Assembly (NCBI GenBank): GCA_016930535.1
Contig: JAFGGN010000102.1
Coordinates: 1 to 42,887 of the forward strand
DNA from: a bacterium
Lineage (GTDB): Bacteria; Zhuqueibacterota; QNDG01; JAFGCO01
Direction of reading: 5' to 3'
DNA: 42,887 bases
In this document: positions 15,608 through 22,931 of the stretch, in pieces
Layout: every line of letters starts with the position of its first letter
How positions within the stretch are numbered: position 1 is the stretch's first letter
Notes under the pieces: generated by a model
Told to the model about the DNA's origin: nothing
What the model saw: only the letters and a program-made list of their open reading frames with translations
The model's database searches: none
Made by a program: the position numbers and the translations under genes

Positions 15608-17110
15608 TTATATGCCCTTTTCAAGATAATAATACACATCGTTCCATCGCAGCTCTTTTTTAAACTCCGAAAGTTTTGTATTTTCATCGATAAGCAGGAA
15701 CTCGATATTCGCCATATTGGCATAATCCTCGAGATGTTCGGCCGTGATAGCCTGACTGAATCCCGTATGATGGGCGCCTCCCGCCAAAATCCACGCAGCG
15801 GCCGCAATCTTCAGATCGGGTTTGGGCGTCCACATGACACGCGCCACGGGCAGTCTGGGCAGCGGCGCGCCCAGCGGGACCACATCCACCGTATTCACGA
15901 TCATGCGGAAACGGTGCCCCAGGTCGATCATGGTCGCATTCAGCGCCGGACCGGTTTTCACGTTAAAGACAAGCCTTGGCGGATCATTCTTTCCGCCGAT
16001 GGAAAGCGGATAAATTTTTAAATTCGGTTTGCCTTCGGCAATGGATTCACAAACCTCCAGCATATGTGCACCCAGTACTTTCATACTTTTCGGATCCAGA
16101 TGATATGTATAATCCTCCATAAATGACGTACCGCCCTTCAATCCTGCACCCATCACCTTCATGGCCCTGACAAGCGCCGCCGTTTTCCAGTCGCCTTCGG
16201 CACCGAAACCGTATCCGTCCGCCATAAGCCGCTGAACGGCGAGTCCCGGCAGCTGTGTCAGACCGTGCAGGTCCTCGAATGTCGTGGTAAAGGCCTTGAA
16301 ACCGCCGTTTTCCAGAAATTTTCTCATACCCAGTTCAATCTTCGCAGCATCCTTCAAAGCCTGGTTCTGGCTCCCGCCCTGATGCAGCTCTTTCACCAGG
16401 TCATATGAATCTTTATACACGGAAATCAATTGATCGATTTCCTTGTCAGAAACCTCATTGACAGCCGCGACAAGATCTCCCATGCCAAATCCGTTGACAG
16501 AGTAACCCAGACGAATCTGGGCCTCCACCTTATCGCCCTCCGTGACCGCAACTTCCCGCATATTGTCTCCGAAACGGGCGATTTTTGCTCCCTGGGAATC
16601 ATGCCATGCACAGGCGGACCGCATCCATGTTTCCAGACTGCACAGGACATCTTTATCCTGCCAGAAACCGACAATCACTTTCCGGTTCCGCCGCATCCGT
16701 GTCCCGATAAATCCGAATTCCCGGCCGCCATGCGCCGACTGGTTGAGATTCATGAAATCCATGTCAATATCCGACCATGGAATATCCCGGTTATACTGCG
16801 TATGAAGATGGACAAACGGTTTCTGAAGCGCGCTCAGGCCGGCAATCCACATCTTGGCCGGAGAGAATGTGTGCATCCAGGTAATGAGTCCGATACAATT
16901 TTGGGTGGTATTGGCTTCAATGCAAAGCCTGGTGATTTCTTCCGGCGTGGTCAGTACCGGCTTGAAAACGACGTTCACGGGAATTTGCTTTGAACCGGAC
17001 AATGCCTTGGCAATTTCTTTCGAATGTTCAGCCACCTGCTTCAATGTTTCATCGCCGTACAAATGCTGACTGCCCGTCACGAACCATACATCAACCTGTT
17101 TTAAATTCAT
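15608..17110 (-). CDS. araA: L-arabinose isomerase
   Basis: A 500-aa cytoplasmic enzyme interconverting L-arabinose and L-ribulose with a divalent metal (usually Mn2+), the first step of L-arabinose breakdown. It is full length and opens with the typical '[16 protein letters not shown]'. The metal and catalytic residues known in E. coli AraA (E306, E333, H350, H450) correspond to Glu305 in '[11 protein letters not shown]', Glu332 in '[10 protein letters not shown]', His349 in 'LGAHMLE' and one of His447/His448 in 'GGAHHTGFS'. AAGGA precedes the ATG. It lies 53 nt downstream of the GH43 gene, in the same operon, and is followed by a terminator at 15541-15580. araB and araD are not in the window. 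Confidence 0.97.
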   Translation of the reverse strand: MNLKQVDVWFVTGSQHLYGDETLKQVAEHSKEIAKALSGSKQIPVNVVFKPVLTTPEEITRLCIEANTTQNCIGLITWMHTFSPAKMWIAGLSALQKPFVHLHTQYNRDIPWSDIDMDFMNLNQSAHGGREFGFIGTRMRRNRKVIVGFWQDKDVLCSLETWMRSACAWHDSQGAKIARFGDNMREVAVTEGDKVEAQIRLGYSVNGFGMGDLVAAVNEVSDKEIDQLISVYKDSYDLVKELHQGGSQNQALKDAAKIELGMRKFLENGGFKAFTTTFEDLHGLTQLPGLAVQRLMADGYGFGAEGDWKTAALVRAMKVMGAGLKGGTSFMEDYTYHLDPKSMKVLGAHMLEVCESIAEGKPNLKIYPLSIGGKNDPPRLVFNVKTGPALNATMIDLGHRFRMIVNTVDVVPLGAPLPRLPVARVMWTPKPDLKIAAAAWILAGGAHHTGFSQAITAEHLEDYANMANIEFLLIDENTKLSEFKKELRWNDVYYYLEKGI

Positions 17111-17163
17111 TTTGACATTCCTTTTTTTATTATTCTTTTATTTATTATCCTGTTCCAGGAAGA

Positions 17164-18225
17164 CTAACGTTCCGGGGCGATCAGTTCGCCCGCTTCCGGC
17201 CATCCTTCTTCATCCCAGACCAGCTTCCGGATACGAAGCGTCATCATCCCGTTCTCCGATGCATCATACGCATGATATACAAGCCAGTCCGTGTTATCAT
17301 GTATAACCGCACAATGACCCCGTCCCGGCCATTGTTCATCCCCGCCCAGCAATAATGTTCCTCCACCCGCCATCATGGACCTGCCTTCCTTGTCCAGATA
17401 CGGACCCTGCACCTGGTCCGAGCGGCCGACCATGATTTTATAATCACTGTCCATGCCCCGGCAGCAGTAATCGAATGATACAAACAGATAGTACCGGTTG
17501 TTTCTGCGGACAATGAAGGGCGCTTCAACGGCGCCGTCACCGGCCTCATGACCGGGAATACCGGGAGAGCGCGGACGTTCCGAAAGTGCAGCCCACTCCT
17601 GGGGATTGGTCTGAATACTGATCCGATCGGGATTCAGCTTCACCAGTTTAATGCCGCTCCAGAATGATCCGAAACACATCCAGCAGGCCCCATTCTCATC
17701 CTCGATGATGTTCGGGTCAATGGCATTCCAGTCGTCCCTGTTCGGTACGGATTCAATGACTTTTCCATGATCGATCCAGCAATAATCGGGATCCCCGGGA
17801 TGCAGTGTTTTATTCGTGACCACCCCGATACAGGAGGTGTTTTTACCGAAGCTCGAAACCGAGTAGTACAGATAATAATTACCGTCGGCAAAAAATATAT
17901 CCGGCGCCCAGATATGCCCCCGGAATCCCGAAACCGCCTTTAATGCCCATTCAGGCGGTGTATCAAATACCTGGCCCGCACGCTCCCAGTTGTAAAGATC
18001 AGTGGACCGTCTGACGGATATACCCCTGCCCGTGCAGAAGAGATAATAGACACTGTCCTGCTTGATGATCACCGGATCATGAACCCGGATATCGCCGGTC
18101 TGGGCATTCAGTACAGAATGCATCCATCCTGTTATGGTCACAGCAAGAATCACAATGCCGATGCTGCTTTTCATCAAATGACCGGTCAAATCCTCGATAA
18201 AAGAAGTTCTGATCCGGGATATCAT
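17164..18225 (-). CDS. GH43 arabinan endo-1,5-alpha-L-arabinosidase / arabinosidase
   Basis: A 353-aa secreted glycoside hydrolase family 43 enzyme with a five-bladed propeller fold. A signal peptide (hydrophobic core about 20-40, ending 'LNAQ') is preceded by a rather long N-terminal region; an internal Met18 could be an alternative start, but the first ATG has a strong AAAGGAG site. The GH43 triad is visible: Asp50 (general base, 'VHDPVII'), Asp170 (pKa modulator, 'WNAIDPNII') and Glu234 (general acid, 'GAVEAPFIV'). 'HIWAPDIFF' and 'YYLYYSVSSFGKNTSCIGVVT' are characteristic of the arabinanase-like subfamilies. It probably cuts alpha-1,5-arabinan or arabino-oligosaccharides. araA follows after 53 nt. 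A palindrome of LacI-operator type lies 117 nt upstream (18342-18353). Confidence 0.9.
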   Translation of the reverse strand: MISRIRTSFIEDLTGHLMKSSIGIVILAVTITGWMHSVLNAQTGDIRVHDPVIIKQDSVYYLFCTGRGISVRRSTDLYNWERAGQVFDTPPEWALKAVSGFRGHIWAPDIFFADGNYYLYYSVSSFGKNTSCIGVVTNKTLHPGDPDYCWIDHGKVIESVPNRDDWNAIDPNIIEDENGACWMCFGSFWSGIKLVKLNPDRISIQTNPQEWAALSERPRSPGIPGHEAGDGAVEAPFIVRRNNRYYLFVSFDYCCRGMDSDYKIMVGRSDQVQGPYLDKEGRSMMAGGGTLLLGGDEQWPGRGHCAVIHDNTDWLVYHAYDASENGMMTLRIRKLVWDEEGWPEAGELIAPER

Positions 18226-18341
18226 ACGATCTCCTTTATCTCATCGGGAACAGTTCAGGAAACGCTTCTTCATTTCCTGGGTTTACATCCATTTTCCTGT
18301 CATCCGGATTCGGATAACGCACGCCCTTTCTGAGTACAATT

Positions 18342-18353
18342 CAAAGCGCTTTG
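18342..18353. promoter_or_regulatory. Perfect palindrome, candidate LacI-family operator
   Basis: CAAAGCGCTTTG is a perfect 12-bp palindrome with a central CG, the layout of LacI/GalR-family operators. It lies between the PorV-like gene and GH43, 117 nt before the GH43 start. A shorter inverted repeat, CAGGAAA (18256-18262) with TTTCCTG (18273-18279), lies closer to the gene. No LacI-type regulator is encoded in the window, so the assignment is inference. Confidence 0.4.
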
Positions 18354-18385
18354 CCCGATTATTTCCGGACTTGCCGATCGGCAGA

Positions 18386-19408
18386 TTACATCTGCAGACT
18401 CAGCGTGACCATCTGAATATAATCCAGCATACCGAAATCCATATAAGCGTAATCGATATTGACTATAAAATTCCCCAACAGATTAATTTTCACGCCGGAA
18501 CCCAATGAAAATCCCGTTTCCGAGTCTCTTGCAAAAAGTGCATGATATCCGCCACGAATAGCAAACATGTCATTATAAACGTACTCCAGCCCGGAATTGA
18601 TACTCTCGGTATCATCATTGGGATGCAGCGCATCCACACTCAGATTCAGGTGGCTGTTTCCTGCCCCCTGCAGAACATCCATACTGATTCCCACACGAAA
18701 AAGCATGGGAAGATCAAACTTGTCTGTGGCCAGATAAGCATTGATGTTGGAATTATTGCCGCTGACAGACTTGTCCACATCGACCTGCACCAGCATATCC
18801 TGTCCCGACATCTGCATTTTTGTTCCATAATTGGATATACTCATACCGATTTTAAGACCATGCAGACGGGTGGTAAACAGGGTTCCCACATCGAAAGCCA
18901 ATCCGTTGGCCGTGGAATGATAAATTTTCTCATGGATGAGTTTCACGTTCAATCCCACTGAAAAACGATCGGTCAGATTGACGCCGTAGCACAGACCAAA
19001 GGCATATGAACCGACACTGAACATTTCTCCGGTTCCCATCGGATTGTACACAGTGGTCCGTTCCATCTGATCCGTGGTCATGAATGTAGCGTTGATACCG
19101 ATCGTGCCCGACTGTTTCAGCGGAAGTGCGAAACCCATATAATTCTGTGTAATATCGGCGATCCATCGCATATGGGTGAAATTGGCCTGCGGCTGTGTGA
19201 ACCGGGCAATGCCTGCAGGATTCCAGTACATGGCGGACGCATCATCTGCCATGGAAACAAATGCACCTCCCATCGCCACAGCACGGGCCCCCACATCGAT
19301 ACTCAAAAACCCGGCTGCGGTTGTTCCGGTTTTACTCACCTCTTCTGTATGAACCGGCAAGTTCAGACAGAATCCTATAATGACTAATATCGTGATTATT
19401 TGCTTCAT
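18386..19408 (-). CDS. PorV/PorQ-family outer-membrane protein (cassette A)
   Basis: A 340-aa protein with a signal peptide ('IITILVIIGFCLNLPVHT') and the family signature 'GAAFLSIDVGARAVAMGGAF'-like start (here 'GFLSIDVGARAVAMGGAFV'), then 'MADDASAMYWNPAGIAR', followed by alternating beta strands of a 14-stranded FadL-like barrel that ends 'MVTLSLQM'. In Porphyromonas gingivalis PorV (LptO) receives type IX secretion substrates after passage through the outer membrane. Its position directly after a TonB-dependent receptor and a C-terminally sorted secreted protein suggests it handles that protein. A good AAAGGAG site precedes the ATG. A second, homologous protein is encoded at 31608-32609 in the same arrangement. 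Confidence 0.85.
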   Translation of the reverse strand: MKQIITILVIIGFCLNLPVHTEEVSKTGTTAAGFLSIDVGARAVAMGGAFVSMADDASAMYWNPAGIARFTQPQANFTHMRWIADITQNYMGFALPLKQSGTIGINATFMTTDQMERTTVYNPMGTGEMFSVGSYAFGLCYGVNLTDRFSVGLNVKLIHEKIYHSTANGLAFDVGTLFTTRLHGLKIGMSISNYGTKMQMSGQDMLVQVDVDKSVSGNNSNINAYLATDKFDLPMLFRVGISMDVLQGAGNSHLNLSVDALHPNDDTESINSGLEYVYNDMFAIRGGYHALFARDSETGFSLGSGVKINLLGNFIVNIDYAYMDFGMLDYIQMVTLSLQM

Positions 19409-19444
19409 TTCAATCTCCTTTAGCAGTCAGGAAATTCATTGACG

Positions 19445-19472
19445 AACCGGTTGGCGTGTTCACCAACCGGTT
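19445..19472 (-). other. Strong intercistronic hairpin
   Basis: AACCGGTTGG (19445-19454) and CCAACCGGTT (19463-19472) form a perfect 10-bp stem with an 8-nt loop. It overlaps the stop codon of the FN3 protein gene and ends 36 nt before the PorV-like start. There is no T tract, so it is more likely an mRNA-stabilising or processing element, or a partial terminator that lowers downstream expression, than a full terminator. Confidence 0.6.
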
Positions 19473-22400
19473 ATTTTACTATTGCAAACTTTCCTGTCTT
19501 TTCCCCCAGATCCGGTGTTTTTATATGATAAATGTAAAGACCATAAGCGATATCCAGCTCATCCTTGGTCTGCATATTCCAGATTTCGGTTCCGTTCCAC
19601 AGGGATTCATTGTGTTCCAGTGTGGCCACCAGCTGACCGCGGATATTGAAGATATAAATGGTACATTCAGGCGGCAGGTTGATGAAGTGCAATTCTCTGG
19701 GGCCCCGCCCGGAAAGATAATTATTCTCCGGTTCCCAGGCGTTTGCCACCACATACGGATTGGGCACCACACGGATATTGTCCATATCCTGTTCAGCCTG
19801 AGATTCGTCAAAATAGGCTGCCGATGTTGAAAATATGTAAACATCCTTTGCCAGGAACGGTTTATTTGTCATAAGATCCACAAAATCCCCGCCCTTGGGC
19901 GATGTGAGGGTCGTATCTGAAGGTCTGGTCAGTACAAAACGCCAGGTCACCCGCAGGGAATCATTTTCATCCGGTTCCAGAAAATACAGCTCATCGGAAA
20001 ACCGGCCGGTTCCGGCTGAAAAACCGGAAAAGATACCGTCCTCACCATCTCTCGGACGGATGGCAAAATCGATTTGTCTGTTTTCGGTCGTGTTGAACAC
20101 CTTGACGTTCACGGACATGGGTTCAAATTCGAAAAGACCATCGGAAAAATAGGTGGTTTCTTCCACATTGGGTTCATCATAAAATTCGATTCTGTAATCA
20201 CTCGGTTTGGCAAATCCCCTGATAATGGTCCTGTAAGGAGAGAATGCATAGTCCATAATCCCCTCCCGGTTCCACTGGGAGAGATCTTCATTGAAAGAAA
20301 CCGTATTATCTGCGGTATTGGCCATATGCAGAAGGAAGCCGTTGACTGTGGGAAGGATTTCTTCTGCTTCAGGAAGTGCCTGTCTGGCCAGCAGCGTATC
20401 CGGCCGAATTGGATTGGTCACATCAATCAGGGTAAAACTATCCGTGTATGGGAAAATACCCAGACTTTGATCAACCACGGTTTCCTCGAAATGGACCTCA
20501 TAGGTGGCTTCGGCCACATTGAATTCATCGACGAGTTCGACAGCCATTTCGCCTGAAGGATCTGAACCTTCAGACCAGTCTCCTGAGACTGCAGGTCCCA
20601 TAAAACCGGCTGCAGGTTCATGGGGTCTTATCTGAATCACGTTCGGCCCGGTGGATATGGTCCCATCGGGACGAATGGAAAGAATATACGAACATTCGGA
20701 TGGCGGTAATCCGCTCGCCTGATCCCCATGATCATAGGCGGTTACAGCATAGAAATAATTAAAACCATTCTTCGCCGTATAATCGGTCCACTCATGAACG
20801 ATACCGTTATCCGATCCAAGATCGTAATAAACGCCTTTGACATCCAGCGCGACATTTCCCTGAATGCCGTTGGCCAGGTCAAATTGAGCGATGGGTTTGC
20901 GGAATGTGTGGGTTCCCCATACATCCGTGATGCTTTTCATATCGCTCCAGTCATCATTGGTCGAACGGTAAATACGGTATCCTTCAAAATCCTTCCCCAG
21001 AATCGGGTCTTCGCTCAGCTCTGCAATATTATCCCAGTACAGGGTCACTTTATTGTCACCGGCCCGGGCAGTCACCGTCGGCACCAACGGGGCCTTGGCA
21101 AATTCATAATTATTGCTGTAGGCTTCATCGGCCCACTGCTTGTTCCGCACCAGATCGCCCACATCTTCTCCAAATAAAACACCCAGGGAGAACCTGTTGA
21201 TTTCTCCGGCATGCAGGGGAAAATAACCTGATCCCAGCATAATATCGGTATTTCCGTACTGACCGCGGGCGTTGAAAATGCCCGGCAGTATGGAGCCCCA
21301 CAAAACTTCATCATCGTAAATCGGATAAAGATTCCAGGGTGTAAAAATATTGAATGTGGTCAGTCCGATCATGTCGGATTCAGAAATATCCTTCTCATCG
21401 AAGTGCTTTTCACCGGGGCTCGGCAAGCCATCGCCTTCACCGGCATCTCCGGTAAAAGGAACACCGTCGAGTCCGGTATCATCCTTTTCGGCATCCCAGT
21501 CCCCATCATTGTCGATACCGTCATCGCGGCGCTCGTCGATGAGCGGATTGTCCATGCCCTCGCCTGTAAAATAATTGATGTACTTTTTACCGGTGAACAG
21601 CCATACCGACTGTATGAAACTGCCGTTTTCATCAGTCAGTTCACTGCCGTTTGTTTCATCGATAATGCCGTTTAAATTGTCGTCAATCAGGTTGTTGGGA
21701 ATTTCTTCCAGGGCCACATCGGGAAGAAATGTTTTTTTCTTCTGTAAATATTCAATTTCAATCCCATCCGCATCCATGGTCTGAACCGAACGCTCGAATG
21801 TCTTGTAATTGATCACGACAACCGGGTCTCCCTCCTTGTACGAGACAGGGTCAAACATGGACTCGCTGATCACGGGACCGGATCCCATAATTCCGTCACC
21901 GTCGTTGTCGATGCCGTCATAGGGATTTCCCGGTGTTTCAAAAAATCCGACGCCGTACAGTCCGATCGGGCTTCCGTCAAAACTGATCCAGTCCTGATCC
22001 GTGTGCCATCCGAGGTTGAGATCGGGATCGAATTCACCGCCGTCATCCTCACTGTCCAACCAGACACCCGCAGCAACCGTGCTGCCCATATCAGGACCGG
22101 AAAGCATACCGAAAATCATTTTATCATGATCATGCGTGCCCACATTCTCAAAGTCATAAATAGAAAAAAGCACATCCTCAACCAGAATATTGTTCCACTG
22201 CATCCCGCGGACATACCCGCGCACACCAAGACCCCGTCTCAGTGAATCCCTGGAATCCGGGTAAAAAGGAAACTCGTTATTCAGATAATCATCGATCACG
22301 AAATAACTTTCCTGATCGGCGTTGAACTGATCCTTACCGAAATAACCGTTCCACGCCCCAGGCCAGCCGGGATCCGCCTGATCCATTTTATCCGGCCAGA

Positions 22401-22866
22401 CGGAAGGCCATGTTCTGCGCTTATGGCTCATAGCCACTTCCTTGTATTCATCATTGGCAAAACCCGGCAGAGGTGCCAGGCAGCGCCAGTTGCCGAATTC
22501 ATCGACATCGGCCGATATGCCGTCACCCGATACGCCGACACGGCAGCCATGGGTTTCAGACATGATATGACGGGGAACACCATTCATGTCCACCACCTCG
22601 GCACCGATATACGGAATTAAATTGGTAATATAACCCAGTGTGCTGCCTGCAGGCCAGTTTGTTTTAAAATCATCCGGATTGATTTCAAACCGGCTGCCGA
22701 TCATACCGTCATTGTAAAACGGCGTTCGAATCTGATTGCCCTCGTAAATACCGCGGTATGAATAGTTCTGATCCCCATGAAGATCATTGAGATCCTGGCC
22801 CGTTATTGCCTGGCATAAAATCAACGCCAGACAAGTAAAAGTCATGACAATCTGTTTTATTTTCAT
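19471..22866 (-). CDS. Large secreted FN3 protein with alternative sorting domain (cassette A)
   Basis: A 1131-aa exported protein (signal peptide ending 'CQAITGQ'). No enzyme motif is seen. The middle has calcium-loop-like stretches of thrombospondin type-3/EF-hand kind: 'DGIDNDGDGIMG' (about 312-323), 'NNLIDDNLNGIIDE' (about 389-402) and 'DDGIDNDGDWD' (about 443-453). An FN3-like domain starts near 595 ('VTARAGDNKVTLYWD', then 'FEGYRIYRS'). The end, from about 1034 ('VPNPYVVANAW') to 'GEKTGKFAIVK', is a sorting-type domain different from the 'NPFNPST' class. It lies between the TonB-dependent receptor and the PorV-like gene. It replaces the SusD position but has neither a lipobox nor SusD-like helices. 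Probably a surface or receptor-associated protein; a paralogue sits at 32655-34892. Confidence 0.75.
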   Translation of the reverse strand: MKIKQIVMTFTCLALILCQAITGQDLNDLHGDQNYSYRGIYEGNQIRTPFYNDGMIGSRFEINPDDFKTNWPAGSTLGYITNLIPYIGAEVVDMNGVPRHIMSETHGCRVGVSGDGISADVDEFGNWRCLAPLPGFANDEYKEVAMSHKRRTWPSVWPDKMDQADPGWPGAWNGYFGKDQFNADQESYFVIDDYLNNEFPFYPDSRDSLRRGLGVRGYVRGMQWNNILVEDVLFSIYDFENVGTHDHDKMIFGMLSGPDMGSTVAAGVWLDSEDDGGEFDPDLNLGWHTDQDWISFDGSPIGLYGVGFFETPGNPYDGIDNDGDGIMGSGPVISESMFDPVSYKEGDPVVVINYKTFERSVQTMDADGIEIEYLQKKKTFLPDVALEEIPNNLIDDNLNGIIDETNGSELTDENGSFIQSVWLFTGKKYINYFTGEGMDNPLIDERRDDGIDNDGDWDAEKDDTGLDGVPFTGDAGEGDGLPSPGEKHFDEKDISESDMIGLTTFNIFTPWNLYPIYDDEVLWGSILPGIFNARGQYGNTDIMLGSGYFPLHAGEINRFSLGVLFGEDVGDLVRNKQWADEAYSNNYEFAKAPLVPTVTARAGDNKVTLYWDNIAELSEDPILGKDFEGYRIYRSTNDDWSDMKSITDVWGTHTFRKPIAQFDLANGIQGNVALDVKGVYYDLGSDNGIVHEWTDYTAKNGFNYFYAVTAYDHGDQASGLPPSECSYILSIRPDGTISTGPNVIQIRPHEPAAGFMGPAVSGDWSEGSDPSGEMAVELVDEFNVAEATYEVHFEETVVDQSLGIFPYTDSFTLIDVTNPIRPDTLLARQALPEAEEILPTVNGFLLHMANTADNTVSFNEDLSQWNREGIMDYAFSPYRTIIRGFAKPSDYRIEFYDEPNVEETTYFSDGLFEFEPMSVNVKVFNTTENRQIDFAIRPRDGEDGIFSGFSAGTGRFSDELYFLEPDENDSLRVTWRFVLTRPSDTTLTSPKGGDFVDLMTNKPFLAKDVYIFSTSAAYFDESQAEQDMDNIRVVPNPYVVANAWEPENNYLSGRGPRELHFINLPPECTIYIFNIRGQLVATLEHNESLWNGTEIWNMQTKDELDIAYGLYIYHIKTPDLGEKTGKFAIVK

Positions 22867-22885
22867 ATCAGACTCCTTGTATAAT

Positions 22886-22907
22886 CCATTGCGTCGTTCG
22901 CAATTGG
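22886..22907 (-). other. Short intercistronic hairpin
   Basis: CCATTGCG (22886-22893) pairs with CGCAATTGG (22899-22907) with one bulged base and a 5-nt loop. It lies in the 65-nt gap between the TonB-dependent receptor and the FN3 protein gene, and the ribosome binding site AAGGAG of the latter follows it. Confidence 0.4.
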
Positions 22908-22931
22908 GGTTAATCCTGTAATCCGTTGTGT

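Noticed and set aside
19471..22866. SusD homologue
   Set aside because: The FN3 proteins occupy the SusD position but have signal peptidase I-type signals without a lipobox Cys, no helical TPR core, and a sorting-type end, so they are not SusD.
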